From assembly GCA_900545915.1 (NCBI GenBank), contig URAV01000007.1, forward strand, positions 1 to 64,000: a stretch of DNA of 64,000 bases, read 5' to 3'. Shown piece after piece: positions 19,086 through 28,999 of this stretch (position 1 is its first letter; each line of letters begins with the position of its first letter). The notes under the pieces were generated by a model. That model was not told the origin of the DNA. It ran no database searches and worked only from the letters and a program-made list of their open reading frames with translations. The translations under genes and the position numbers were made by a program. Origin of the DNA: an uncultured Porphyromonadaceae bacterium. Lineage in GTDB: Bacteria; Bacteroidota; Bacteroidia; Bacteroidales; Coprobacteraceae.

Positions 19086-22000
19086 CTATACGGGTATGAT
19101 TTTCCCTAATTCGACATACCAGATATAACCTTTTACCTGAGAGAATCTCATTTCTTTTATGAGGGATATATACCGGATCACTTGTTTATGATAGCTTTTT
19201 TTCTGAATATTCCCGAATTTGTAGTCGATTACAGAAACTTCTTCTCCGGAAATGACTACTCGATCCGGACGGAGGAATGTTCCTTTTTGCTGTAAAATTT
19301 CCGTTTCGTTGATAATTTGTGTATCGGGGGAAAACCATGGGGCAACTTCAGGTTGGTCTAACCACGTTTTTAATTTTTTTTCTAAGGCGACTCCTTCTTC
19401 ATAGCTGAGTTGTCCGTTGAATATATATGGTAAAACGGCGTTGTGAATATCTTCTGCATAGCGGACGTTGCTGAGAATTTCGTGCATGAGATTGCCGTGT
19501 TGCCGTTCGTGACTATCTCCGAAATAGCCTTTCCCGTGTAGTCGTAATTGAAGGCGTTTGCCGGGATCGGCAGACCGATATTCGGGCATTATTTTAGTTT
19601 CTTGTTTTTCTTTTGCTGTTTGTATATTTTTCCATGTCTCTCCGGTTTCATAACAGTTTTTTCCCGGATCATAATCAGCAGACAAATCGATTATCGGTCT
19701 CTCTTTTTCTTCCGGGCAATTTATTTTATTTTCGGGATTGACACAATAGTATAACAATCGGGAAAGAGAACCGATAGTCCCTTCTTTTTTAGGTTTCGGA
19801 GTAAAGAGTATCAGTTCTTCTTCTGCCCGGGTAAAAGCTACGTATGCAATGTTGAGATTATCGATATAGGCGTGCATCTTTTCGTTGAAGTATGCGTCGG
19901 CATAAAGACTTTTTTTCAAGATCGATCCATAACGTATCGGGACAAGCGGAATGTCATCCAGAGGTTCTTTTTGATTACACCAAAGTATGTTTTCGTGATG
20001 CGGGTTATGGTCGATTTCCCAATCGCAGAACGGGATGATAACGGCTTTGAATTCCAACCCTTTCGATTTATGGATCGTCATGATGCGAATCGCATTTTGG
20101 GAGTCGGGCGTTGTTATGGTTTTCTTTATCCCTTGTTCGTTCCACCATTGTAAAAAAGAGGCGGGGTCGGCCGAATGATTTGTTGTATAGTCGAGTACGA
20201 TGTCCTGGAATGCCTGAATGAATATGCTTTCATTTCGTTCTCCGGAGGGAGGAAATAAGCTGATGATTTTTTCGCACATTTCGAATAAGGGCGTGTTTCT
20301 CAATTGTTCGAGTTCCCTGACGATTTCCGGATCGAAATGATGCGATAATTCTTTCTCCTTTTCTGCGAAATAAGAGGCGAGAGCTGTTTCCGGAAGGAGA
20401 TTCCGGTGTGCTGTCGAATATTCATATACGGCAAGTATCCGGTTTATTTCCGTCTCCGGATTTTGCAGGTAGTTTAAAATGCCGATTATCAGTTTGACAA
20501 TCGGGGCATTGCGTATGAAAAGAGCTTCGTCCGAAATAATATCGAAGCGATATGCCGGATTGTTATTCTCGGCTTTGGCTTTTAAAAGACAATCTGCAAC
20601 AAGGCTGCCTTCAGCTTTGCTTCTGACCAGAATGGCAATGTCCTTTAACGAGATATTTTTGTCTTGAAGTTCTTTTAAGGTTTGTGGAAGTAGTTCTGTC
20701 GCCCGGTTTTTCCAGTCTGCTTTTTCTCCTTCTTCCGTCTCGGTTTCCAGAAATATCACTTTTACATGTCCCTTTTTTTCTTTATTTTTAGGGGATATAT
20801 GTTGATATATATCTTGGTATGCTTTCCCTATCTTCTCGGCATATTCGGAGTCGATGTGTACATTGACGGGAGTGTCGGCGATTTCTTTTTGTAAAGATTC
20901 TTGAAGTAAGAATGATGCTTTCCTGAAAAACGAATTGTTGAACTGTATGACGTTTATACAGCTTCGCCAGTTCGTCCCCAGTATATGGTCGTTCAGTTCT
21001 TCCGGTTTCCTGAACTGGTTACCCAATTCGTCGCTCAGCAACTTCCAGTCAGAATTTCTCCATCGATAAATACTTTGTTTTACATCTCCCACGATAAGGT
21101 TACGACCGCCTTTATCATTACTCTCCTTAATCAGCGGAAAAAAATTATTCCATTGCATCCGAGAGGTATCTTGGAACTCATCGATCATGAAATGGTCGAT
21201 CCGGTTACCGGTTTTTTCATATACGAAAGGCGTATCGCTACCGTCGATGATCCGGTTGAGCAATTCGGTGGTATCGGACAAAAGAAGAATATTGTGTTCT
21301 TTTTCGTATGCTTGAATGTGTTTGTCAATGTCGCTCAAAATCCCTAATGTATAAATATAGCGACGTGTTTCCATTACCGATACATAAAACGGATAAGCAT
21401 CATAGCAGGAGATAATCTGTTTGATATATTCGTTTAATTCCGGAAATATTTCCCGAACTTTTGTAATAATGTCGGGAGAAGTCTTTTTTGTCGTCCAGTT
21501 TTCGATATTGTCGGATAGTTGTGTAAATGAGGCGTTCGGTTCTTTTATGTTGCCGTCCGCCCATTTGGAAAACTCTTTGAACGGAGACCGATTCCCGCCT
21601 TTAAGGTCTTCAGGGAATAGTCCCGCTTTTTTCATTATTTCGGTGGCTTTTCGTGCTATTTCCCGACTTTCGGTCTCGAAATCCTGTTTTATAATATTCA
21701 GTTTTTTGATGTATGCTCTTAATAGATCTTTGTCAGCCATGAAATGGCGTATTTCCGAACTGTGCGATTTATATTCTTCTTTAAATATTTCGTGTGCCAA
21801 CTGGTCGATATTTCGTTGTATTCCCCAGCTTTTCCCTCCTTCGACCTGCTCTTCGGAAAACCGGATCAGCCAGTTTAGCAATTCTTTATTTTCAGGATTT
21901 TCGAGATCGAAGAACATCCGGTCTATAGCTTCCGTAAGCACATGACTATTGTCTATTTCGGTATTATATCCGCCTTGTAAACCGATTTCCCGAGTGAATG

Positions 22001-22391
22001 CCCGTGTCGTTTGTTGAAAGAACTTGTCGATGGTACTGATATTGAACCCCGAGAAATCGTGCAGAAGGGTAAATAAAATTTCTGAGGCTCTTTTTTGAAG
22101 CTCTTCGATGTTAGCCGTGATACCGTCTTTTCCCAATAAGTCGTCTAAATATTCCGATTCTGAAGTCCGATGAGCCAGAATATCGAGTTTTTCGATAATG
22201 CGCCGTTTCATCTCTTCTGTCGCTTTATTGGTGAAGGTTACGGCAAGAATATGTTGAAAAGCCTTGTTCCGCTCCGATGGTAATGTCGGTTCGTTATTAG
22301 GGCGAACAGGAGATAATAATAGTTTGAGGTATTCCAATGTCAGCTTGTAGGTTTTTCCCGATCCGGCTGAAGCTCTGTAAACATGGAGCAT
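19086..22391 (-). CDS. AddA/RecB-like UvrD-family helicase-nuclease
   Basis: ATP-dependent exonuclease subunit for double-strand-break processing and recombination. The UvrD/Rep superfamily 1 helicase core shows Walker A (ASAGSGKTYKL, residues 7-17), FTNKATEEMKRRI, the Walker B-like HFMIDEFQDTSRMQW, VGDVKQSIYRWR, MTIHKSKGLEFKAVIIP and the last motif NIAYVAFTRAEEELIL. The C-terminal RecB-family nuclease domain has GNLMHEIL, RPDRVV and VSVIDYKFG, the expected His...Asp...D-x-K metal site, so it should be an active nuclease. Length (1101 aa) is right for AddA-like proteins of Bacteroidota. The usual AddB-like partner is not adjacent: the next gene upstream in the same direction is a SUI1 factor 20 bp away. 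Confidence 0.9.
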   Translation of the reverse strand: MLHVYRASAGSGKTYKLTLEYLKLLLSPVRPNNEPTLPSERNKAFQHILAVTFTNKATEEMKRRIIEKLDILAHRTSESEYLDDLLGKDGITANIEELQKRASEILFTLLHDFSGFNISTIDKFFQQTTRAFTREIGLQGGYNTEIDNSHVLTEAIDRMFFDLENPENKELLNWLIRFSEEQVEGGKSWGIQRNIDQLAHEIFKEEYKSHSSEIRHFMADKDLLRAYIKKLNIIKQDFETESREIARKATEIMKKAGLFPEDLKGGNRSPFKEFSKWADGNIKEPNASFTQLSDNIENWTTKKTSPDIITKVREIFPELNEYIKQIISCYDAYPFYVSVMETRRYIYTLGILSDIDKHIQAYEKEHNILLLSDTTELLNRIIDGSDTPFVYEKTGNRIDHFMIDEFQDTSRMQWNNFFPLIKESNDKGGRNLIVGDVKQSIYRWRNSDWKLLSDELGNQFRKPEELNDHILGTNWRSCINVIQFNNSFFRKASFLLQESLQKEIADTPVNVHIDSEYAEKIGKAYQDIYQHISPKNKEKKGHVKVIFLETETEEGEKADWKNRATELLPQTLKELQDKNISLKDIAILVRSKAEGSLVADCLLKAKAENNNPAYRFDIISDEALFIRNAPIVKLIIGILNYLQNPETEINRILAVYEYSTAHRNLLPETALASYFAEKEKELSHHFDPEIVRELEQLRNTPLFEMCEKIISLFPPSGERNESIFIQAFQDIVLDYTTNHSADPASFLQWWNEQGIKKTITTPDSQNAIRIMTIHKSKGLEFKAVIIPFCDWEIDHNPHHENILWCNQKEPLDDIPLVPIRYGSILKKSLYADAYFNEKMHAYIDNLNIAYVAFTRAEEELILFTPKPKKEGTIGSLSRLLYYCVNPENKINCPEEKERPIIDLSADYDPGKNCYETGETWKNIQTAKEKQETKIMPEYRSADPGKRLQLRLHGKGYFGDSHERQHGNLMHEILSNVRYAEDIHNAVLPYIFNGQLSYEEGVALEKKLKTWLDQPEVAPWFSPDTQIINETEILQQKGTFLRPDRVVISGEEVSVIDYKFGNIQKKSYHKQVIRYISLIKEMRFSQVKGYIWYVELGKIIPV

Positions 22392-22410
22392 ATCGATATT
22401 TATTTAGGCT

Positions 22411-22761
22411 CTAAATAATCCGGGCTTTCGTATAGCCTTCTTTTTTCAGAATCTCCAAAACCTTAGTGCGAAAATCCCCTTGTATAAGGATTTCCCCGTC
22501 TTTACTTGATCCTCCGACTCCGCATTTTGTCTTTAATGTTTTTCCTAACTCTTTGAGGTCTTCTTCTTTCCCGGAGAATCCTGTGATCAACGTTACCGAT
22601 TTCCCGTTTCGGTTACGTTTGTCGAGTTGTATTTTCAACGGTTGTTTTTCCGGAGCTTGAGTCTCCGGTTCTTCTGTTTCTCCGGTATCGTATGAGAAAT
22701 CGGGATTTGTCGAATAAACGACATTCAGACGATCTTTCCAATCATTATTATTTTTTGCCAT
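22411..22761 (-). CDS. SUI1/YciH-family translation factor
   Basis: A 116-residue homologue of eukaryotic eIF1 (bacterial YciH). The C-terminal SUI1 domain reads RNRNGKSVTLITGFSG, LGKTLKTKCGVGGSSKDGEI and IQGDF, matching the family signature G(K/R)x(V/S)T...GC(G/S)G. The N-terminal 45 residues are acidic and probably disordered. In bacteria the protein is thought to affect start-codon selection fidelity. It is divergent from rex across a 147-bp gap and probably shares a transcript with the helicase gene 20 bp downstream. Confidence 0.9.
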   Translation of the reverse strand: MAKNNNDWKDRLNVVYSTNPDFSYDTGETEEPETQAPEKQPLKIQLDKRNRNGKSVTLITGFSGKEEDLKELGKTLKTKCGVGGSSKDGEILIQGDFRTKVLEILKKEGYTKARII

Positions 22762-22876
22762 TGTTCGCTATTTTAAAGAGTGAGGTTATCGAATTATAAC
22801 CAATTATTTGTTTTCAAATTTAATATAGATCGCTAACGTAGCCAAACAAAATATATAGTTTACGAAAAAAAATTAT

Positions 22877-22884
22877 TACTTTTG
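22877..22884 (+). promoter_or_regulatory. Bacteroidota -7 promoter element of rex
   Basis: TACTTTTG matches the TAnnTTTG consensus read by the major sigma factor of Bacteroidota and sits 25 bp before the rex start codon. No clear -33 TTTG partner was picked out. Confidence 0.5.
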
Positions 22885-22908
22885 TATTATTCAGAAAACA
22901 ACAGATGA

Positions 22909-23559
22909 ATGGCTGGTGATAATTCAAAGATAACGATTAAGTTGCCTGAGCCGTCATTGAGGCGGTTACCTTGGTATTTAGCTTATGTAAAACTTCTTAA
23001 AGATAGAGGTGTCGAATATGTGTCTTCTACGCAAATATCTAAAGATATTAATGTCGATGCCTCACAGATAGCTAAAGATCTTTCATTTATTAATATATCG
23101 GGTAAGACCCGTGTGGGATATGAAGTGGAATCTTTAGTTTCGGTATTGGAAGATTTTCTCGGATTCACGGATGTTCATAAGGCTATCATTTTCGGGGTCG
23201 GTAGTCTGGGGGCTGCATTACTTCAGGATTCGGGTTTAGCACAGTACGGAATGAATGTGATTGCCGGATTTGATATAAAAGAGGAATTGGCTGGGACTTT
23301 TATTAATGGCATACCTGTATATCACGTGTCGGAGTTTGAGGAACGGCAAAAAATGTTGAATGCGCACATCGGTATTCTGACAGTTCCGGTAGAACGTGCA
23401 CAGGAGACATCTGAAAGTATGATAGCGGGAGGAATTAAGGCCATCTGGAATTTTACTCCGTTCAGAATACGTGTGCCTAAACATATTGTTGTGCAGAATA
23501 CTTCTATTTATGCACACCTTGCCGTTATGTTCAATAGACTGAATAATATTAAAAAATAA
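22909..23559 (+). CDS. rex: Redox-sensing transcriptional repressor Rex
   Basis: NADH/NAD+-responsive repressor. The N-terminal winged helix is RLPWYLAYVKLL, YVSSTQISKDINVDASQIAKDLS and TRVGYEVESLV. The Rossmann NAD-binding domain starts at KAIIFGVGSLGAALL (GxGxxG). The C-terminal NTSIYAHLAVMFNRL is the domain-swapped helix region. Length (216 aa) is normal. Rex in anaerobes usually controls fermentation and NADH-linked genes, and NAD-dependent mdh lies 8 kb away, but no Rex operator was confirmed. ATG 22909 is preferred over ATG 22905, which opens a frame that stops after four codons. Confidence 0.95.
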   Translation: MAGDNSKITIKLPEPSLRRLPWYLAYVKLLKDRGVEYVSSTQISKDINVDASQIAKDLSFINISGKTRVGYEVESLVSVLEDFLGFTDVHKAIIFGVGSLGAALLQDSGLAQYGMNVIAGFDIKEELAGTFINGIPVYHVSEFEERQKMLNAHIGILTVPVERAQETSESMIAGGIKAIWNFTPFRIRVPKHIVVQNTSIYAHLAVMFNRLNNIKK

Positions 23560-23606
23560 AAATACTTTCCGGCTTTTTATTCCGGAAACCTTATAAATAC
23601 TTCAGA

Positions 23607-24221
23607 ATGAAAATTATTGCCGTAGGTTGGAATTATCTCGATCACAATAAAGAGATGAATCGTACGTTATTACCAAAAGAACCGGTTATATTTCTGAAAC
23701 CCGAAACAGCTTTATTAAAGGATCATAAGCCGTTTTTTCTTCCGGATTTTTCGAACAGAATAGAATATGAAACGGAAATCGTAGTTCATATTTGTCGGTT
23801 GGGAAAGAATATAGCTCCGCGTTTTGCTCACCGATATTATGATGTCGTTACTGTCGGCATCGATTTTACGGCACGGGATTTACAATCTCGGTTACGAAGC
23901 GAAGGAGCTCCGTGGGAAATCTCTAAGGGGTTTGACTCTTCGGCTGTGGTCGGAGATTTTGTCTCGCTTGATCAGGCTGGAGAAATACAAAACCTTACCT
24001 TTTCTCTGCAAATTAACGGAGAAACGGTACAACAGGGAAATACGGCAGATATGATTTTCCCGGTGGATGAAATTATTGCGTATGTGAGTCGTTTTTATAC
24101 GCTCAAGATAGGAGATCTGATTTATACGGGAACGCCGAAAGGTGTAGGACCGGTGGCAATAGACGATCATTTGCAGGGATTTCTGGGAGACCGTAAAGTA
24201 TTGGATTTCCGTGTGAAATAG
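23607..24221 (+). CDS. Fumarylacetoacetate hydrolase-family protein
   Basis: A 204-residue FAH-fold enzyme close to the YcgM/acylpyruvase group. It opens with MKIIAVGWNYLDH (usual form GrNY..H), then EPVIFLKPETALL, the metal-binding segment RIEYETEIVVHI (E-x-E), VTVGIDFTARDLQ, GAPWEISKGFDSSAVVGDFV and the C-terminal IYTGTPKGVGPV. Members hydrolyse or decarboxylate C-C bonds next to carbonyls, for example oxaloacetate or acylpyruvates. It lies between rex and porU with short gaps; the functional link is not obvious. Confidence 0.88.
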   Translation: MKIIAVGWNYLDHNKEMNRTLLPKEPVIFLKPETALLKDHKPFFLPDFSNRIEYETEIVVHICRLGKNIAPRFAHRYYDVVTVGIDFTARDLQSRLRSEGAPWEISKGFDSSAVVGDFVSLDQAGEIQNLTFSLQINGETVQQGNTADMIFPVDEIIAYVSRFYTLKIGDLIYTGTPKGVGPVAIDDHLQGFLGDRKVLDFRVK

Positions 24222-24257
24222 ACCGGTTGGAATTTTCTGTTGCTTAGAATTATAAAG

Positions 24258-27200
24258 ATGAGAAAAAATACCGTTATTTTATTTTCTTTATTTCTGTCTT
24301 TCTGCATTTCCCTTTTTCCGGAGATGTTGAATGCTCAGTCTGACCGATATACCGGAATATCAAAATTAAATTCCGGTTATTGGGTAAAAATCAGAATATC
24401 GGAAAGCGGTATATATCAGATTTCTTATGCCGACTTACGGGCATGGGGATTTGTCGATCCGGCAAAAGTGAAACTTTACGGATACGGCGGTGCAATGTTG
24501 CCGGAAGACTTTCAAAAGCCTTATATCGATGATTTGCCTGAAGTGCCGGTGATGCGTTACGGGGAGCGGATGATTTTTTATGCACAGGGAGTCGTGAAAT
24601 GGACGGCCGGCAGTTCTTCGTTTACGCATGAAAGAAATCCGTATTCTCAGTATGGATATTATTTCCTGTCCGAAAATGATGACCAACCTCGTACAATGGA
24701 AACTGTAGCTGCAAATGAGTCTACAAGTGCAACGACTGTGAATGTCTTCGATGATTATGCTTTACATGAACAAGAACTTATTAATTTAGGACGTACAGGC
24801 CGAAAATTTTACGGTGAGGATTTTATTTATGAACAAATCAGGACTTTTACGTTCGACATTCCGGGGATTACGGAGACTCCGGTTTCGATGCAGATCGATT
24901 TCGTAGTTAAAGCTTTGGCGGCAAATTCTAACACTATTGCAGGGAAAATAAAAATTAAACACAATGATGTTGCTCTTTCGGAGTCTTCTCAGGATAGGGT
25001 TTATGCTATTTTGAATAATAGTCAAGAGGCGACCTATGCAAGCGGACGTTCGACATCTTCTACAAAAACATGGCTGAGAGATCCCGATAATCCCGACCGC
25101 ATTACAATACAATTCGAAGGAAGTCAAGCCTCTACGGCACGGCTTGATTTTATTCGATTGAATATGGAACGAGATTTGAAAATTTATGACGGAATCGTTG
25201 CATTCCGAAATTTGAAAGCCCGGAATACATTATTGAAATATGCCGTTAATATATCCGGATCTTCAGATCCTCGAATTTGGGATATAACCGATCTTCAAAA
25301 TCCTGTATCTATCGAAAGCTCACTACATGACGGATGCTTGTGGTTTGTCCCTCAGTCGGTAGGATTAAAAGAATATGTCGCATTCGATGCGGCACGGACA
25401 TTCCCGTCCCCTGAATATGTAGGAATTGTGTCGAACCAGAATCTGCATGGTTACAGTCGTGCCGATCTGGTTATTATAGTTCCGCCGGAATTTTACTCGC
25501 AAGCCGAACGTTTGGGAAAATTCCATGAATCGGAAGATGATATGTCGTATTTAATTGTATATCCGGAACAGATTTACAATGAGTTTTCTTCCGGAACTCC
25601 CGATGCGACAGCGTACAGGCGCTTTATGAAGATGTTCTATGACCGGGCGGAAGGAAATGAAGATTTGAGACCGCGTTATTTGTTGCTTTTTGGAGACGGT
25701 ACGTATGATAATCGTTTGATTACGAGTGAATGGCAAGGCTATAAGTATCCGTTTTTATTAACTTTTCAGTCAGAGTCGAGTTTAGATGAACGTACGTCTT
25801 ATGTAACAGATGATTATTTCGGATTTTTAAAAGATACGGATGGCGCGAATTTACTGGCCGATAAACAGGATATTAGTATCGGGCGTTTCCCGGTACGAAC
25901 ATTAGCTGAGGCTGCTGTTGCCGTGGATAAGGTAATCGAATATGGACAAAACAAAAATTTCGGAGTATGGAAAAATAATCTTTGTTTTGTAGCCGATGAC
26001 GGTAATAATTCGGATCATATGGAATTGGCTGACGAGTTGTGCGATAAAATAGAATCGAAATATCCCGAATTTTTCCCGTATAAAGTTTATCTCGATGCTT
26101 ATACTCGGGTGAGTTCTGCAAGCGGAGGTACTTATCCTGATGCGAAGAAACGCATGTTCGATTTATTGGATGACGGGTTGCTTTTTATCAATTTTTGCGG
26201 GCATGGGAGTTCTACAAGTTGGACAGCGGAGAAGATTTTGGAAATGTCGGATATTCGTAAACTCTATTTGAAACGTCTTCCGTTATGGATTACGGCGACT
26301 TGTGATTTCAGCCGTTTCGATGACAAGTCCAATTCTGGGGGAGAAGAGTTGTTTTTGAACTCAAAAGGCGGAGGAATCGCCCTTTTTACGACTACTCGAG
26401 TGGTATATATGGAAAAGAATGCTATTCTGAACAAAATGTTGATCGAGAATATCTTTGAACGGGATACGGACGGCTCGAGATACCGTTTGGGAGATGTGAT
26501 GCGTGTTGCGAAGAAGGCTGTTGCCGAATATGTCAATTCAGATGGAGTTCGTCCGTATGAAAGAGATTTGAACAAGCTGAATTTTATCCTCTTGGGAGAC
26601 CCTGCACTCCGGTTGGCTTATCCTGAATATAAGATGGTAATTACCGAGATTAACGGAGACCCGATCGATGAAACTTCAGATTTGCAGACTCTGAAAGCAC
26701 GTTCTTGGGTAAAAATGAAAGGTGAAGTGCGGGATCATACCACAGGCGAAAAGAAAGAAGACTTTAACGGCTTGGTATATCCCCGGTTATATGATTCGAA
26801 GAAAGAGATAACGACGAATGGTTTTGAAAGCGATGTACCTTTTACGTTTTATGAACGTGCGAATATGTTATATTCCGGTAAAGATTCGGTTCGGAACGGA
26901 GAATTTGAATTTGAGTTTAAAATGCCTGTGGAACTGAACTATTCGTCAGAGACCGGATTATTGAATTTGTACGGGTACGATGAACAAGGACGTGAGGCAC
27001 AAGGCTCGAACGAGCAGTTTGTCGTAGGTGATATGGATAATGATGTAGAAGCGGATACGGAAGGTCCTATTATTCATTCTATGTATCTGAATAGCGAGAC
27101 GTTCAGTTATGGAGATAAGGTAAATGAAGAACCTGTATTCATTGCCGATGTAGAAGACGAATCGGGGATAAATATTTCAGGAATAGGTATCGGACACAAT

Positions 27201-27722
27201 ATGACGGTAACGATCGACCATTCTTCGGCTCAAGAGTATATCGTTAATAACTATTTTGATCCGGTAGTAGGTGAATTCGGGCGAGGAACAGTAATGTATC
27301 AGTTGCCGTCTTTACCGGCAGGATCGCATACTTTGACATTTAAGGTTTGGGATACGGAAGGTAATTCTACCGAAAAAACAACTTCATTTGTTGTCGTACC
27401 GGGTATGAAACCCCAGATATTCGATCTTTATCCTCAAAAAAATCCGGTGTCGGAATATGCAGAGTTTTATTTGAAACATGATCGTCCGAATATGAACATA
27501 CAATTAAGATTGTCTATTTATAATTTGATGGGTACGGAACTGTGGACTTATTCGGATGACGGACTTTCTGATATGTGGACTTCTCAACCGATCGTATGGA
27601 ATCTGACCGATAAAGCCGGAAGACGGGTTGCACCCGGTGTATATCTTTATCGGGCATATATCTCGACAGAAGGAAGTAAAGAGGCTACCAAGACTAAAAA
27701 AATCATAGTCGTTGCACAATAA
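24258..27722 (+). CDS. porU: T9SS sortase PorU, C25 (gingipain-type) peptidase
   Basis: Cell-surface cysteine protease that removes the C-terminal signal of T9SS cargo and links the cargo to anionic lipopolysaccharide. The ATG at 24258 begins a clear signal peptide (MRKNTVILFSLFLSFCISLF to NAQ); the upstream TTG at 24240 is not needed. The N-terminal half is a long beta-rich propeptide-like region (SGYWVKIRISESGIYQISYADL). The C25 catalytic domain has RYLLLFGDGTYDNR, DDYFGFL, the catalytic His in INFCGHGSSTSW (about residue 649) and Cys in WITATCDFSRFDD (about 682). The C-terminus (IYNLMGTELWTYSDDG, APGVYLYRAYISTEG) resembles a gliding-motility/T9SS C-terminal domain. porV follows, the same order as in P. 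gingivalis. Confidence 0.95.
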   Translation: MRKNTVILFSLFLSFCISLFPEMLNAQSDRYTGISKLNSGYWVKIRISESGIYQISYADLRAWGFVDPAKVKLYGYGGAMLPEDFQKPYIDDLPEVPVMRYGERMIFYAQGVVKWTAGSSSFTHERNPYSQYGYYFLSENDDQPRTMETVAANESTSATTVNVFDDYALHEQELINLGRTGRKFYGEDFIYEQIRTFTFDIPGITETPVSMQIDFVVKALAANSNTIAGKIKIKHNDVALSESSQDRVYAILNNSQEATYASGRSTSSTKTWLRDPDNPDRITIQFEGSQASTARLDFIRLNMERDLKIYDGIVAFRNLKARNTLLKYAVNISGSSDPRIWDITDLQNPVSIESSLHDGCLWFVPQSVGLKEYVAFDAARTFPSPEYVGIVSNQNLHGYSRADLVIIVPPEFYSQAERLGKFHESEDDMSYLIVYPEQIYNEFSSGTPDATAYRRFMKMFYDRAEGNEDLRPRYLLLFGDGTYDNRLITSEWQGYKYPFLLTFQSESSLDERTSYVTDDYFGFLKDTDGANLLADKQDISIGRFPVRTLAEAAVAVDKVIEYGQNKNFGVWKNNLCFVADDGNNSDHMELADELCDKIESKYPEFFPYKVYLDAYTRVSSASGGTYPDAKKRMFDLLDDGLLFINFCGHGSSTSWTAEKILEMSDIRKLYLKRLPLWITATCDFSRFDDKSNSGGEELFLNSKGGGIALFTTTRVVYMEKNAILNKMLIENIFERDTDGSRYRLGDVMRVAKKAVAEYVNSDGVRPYERDLNKLNFILLGDPALRLAYPEYKMVITEINGDPIDETSDLQTLKARSWVKMKGEVRDHTTGEKKEDFNGLVYPRLYDSKKEITTNGFESDVPFTFYERANMLYSGKDSVRNGEFEFEFKMPVELNYSSETGLLNLYGYDEQGREAQGSNEQFVVGDMDNDVEADTEGPIIHSMYLNSETFSYGDKVNEEPVFIADVEDESGINISGIGIGHNMTVTIDHSSAQEYIVNNYFDPVVGEFGRGTVMYQLPSLPAGSHTLTFKVWDTEGNSTEKTTSFVVVPGMKPQIFDLYPQKNPVSEYAEFYLKHDRPNMNIQLRLSIYNLMGTELWTYSDDGLSDMWTSQPIVWNLTDKAGRRVAPGVYLYRAYISTEGSKEATKTKKIIVVAQ

Positions 27723-27783
27723 AAGCCTTTGAATACAGTTTTTTATTAAGGAGAAATAAAATAGAAAAGAGAGAAATATATTT

Positions 27784-28986
27784 ATGAACCGGATACGAAG
27801 TTTTTTTGTGATTGCTTTTCTGGGAGCATGTTTTACTTCGTTTGCTCAGAACGATGTTAAGAATAAATTTAATCCGATTAATACGGGAGTAACTTCTTTG
27901 GGTATTGCTCCGGATGCTCGAGGCGGATCTATGGGAGACTTGGGAGCTGCTACCGATCCTGATGTGAACTCTCAATATTGGAATCCTGCAAAATATGCTT
28001 TTGCATTCAGCCGTGCAGGAGTTTCTGTATCTTATACTCCATGGTTGCGTAAATTGGTTAATGATATTAATTTAGCGTATGTGGCCGGTTATTGGAAATT
28101 CGGCAGCAGCGACTTGCAGGCATTGAGCGCTTCGTTACGTTATTTTTCTTTGGGATCGATCAATATTACAGATGATGGCGGAAATGTGACGAATTCGATA
28201 AACCCGTATGAGATGGCTTTTGATCTCGGCTATTCCAGAAAATTGTCACAAAGTTTTTCAATGGGTGTTGTTTTCCGGTTTATTTATTCAGATTTGGCTT
28301 ATGATGAAACCGAAGGGATGAAAGGTGCTGCGGCTTTCGCTGCGGATATATCCGGTTATCAGACATTTTATCCTATTGTAGGACGGAGCGAGTGCCAGTG
28401 GTCATGGGGATTTAATATTTCCAATATCGGTTCTAAAGTTTCGTATGATGGCGGAAATAACAGCGCTTTTTTGCCGACGAACTTGCGTTTAGGGACAACA
28501 TTCCTTTTCCCTTTGGCTGATTATAATACATTGGCGTTGAGTCTTGATTTGAATAAGCTGTTAGTACCTGCTGCTCCGAGACAAGAAGATTATCTGGATG
28601 TAGAGGGAAAAGAGGATAGAGAAGCCTATGAAGCTGCAAAAGAGAAGTATCAAAGTACATCTCCTATCAGTGGAATTTTCAAATCTTTTTCAGATGCTCC
28701 CGGAGGATTTAAGGAAGAGCTTCAGGAGATAAATTTTTCGGTAGGTGCAGAGTATGCATATAATAACCAATTCTTTTTGCGAGCCGGATATTATAACGAA
28801 AACAAGTATAAGGGGAATCGTAAATATTTTACTTTCGGAGCAGGGTTTGCGCTTAAGGTGCTCCGGCTGGATGCCGCTTATGTAGTTGCTACCGCACAGA
28901 GTAGTCCGTTGGATCAAACTTTGCGCTTTTCCCTTTCGTTCGATATGGATGGAATAAAAGATTTGGTTGGACGTAGAAGACGCTGA
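27784..28986 (+). CDS. porV: T9SS outer-membrane shuttle protein PorV
   Basis: FadL-like 14-strand barrel that takes cargo from the T9SS translocon and presents it to PorU (also called LptO or PG27). It has a signal peptide to about residue 22 (TSFAQ), the PorV N-terminal segment VTSLGIAPDARGGSMGDLGAATDPD, NSQYWNPAKYAF, and repeated amphipathic strands such as AYVAGYWKFGSSDLQALSASLRYFSLG. It ends in an Arg-rich tail (GRRRR). Length (400 aa) fits. It lies 61 bp after porU and 13 bp before ispF, suggesting one transcript. Confidence 0.93.
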   Translation: MNRIRSFFVIAFLGACFTSFAQNDVKNKFNPINTGVTSLGIAPDARGGSMGDLGAATDPDVNSQYWNPAKYAFAFSRAGVSVSYTPWLRKLVNDINLAYVAGYWKFGSSDLQALSASLRYFSLGSINITDDGGNVTNSINPYEMAFDLGYSRKLSQSFSMGVVFRFIYSDLAYDETEGMKGAAAFAADISGYQTFYPIVGRSECQWSWGFNISNIGSKVSYDGGNNSAFLPTNLRLGTTFLFPLADYNTLALSLDLNKLLVPAAPRQEDYLDVEGKEDREAYEAAKEKYQSTSPISGIFKSFSDAPGGFKEELQEINFSVGAEYAYNNQFFLRAGYYNENKYKGNRKYFTFGAGFALKVLRLDAAYVVATAQSSPLDQTLRFSLSFDMDGIKDLVGRRRR

Positions 28987-28999
28987 TAAAAAAAGGTAA

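Noticed and set aside
23566..23588. Short hairpin TTTCCGG/CCGGAAA between rex and the FAH-family gene
   Set aside because: Only 7 bp of stem and no T run; too weak to call a terminator.
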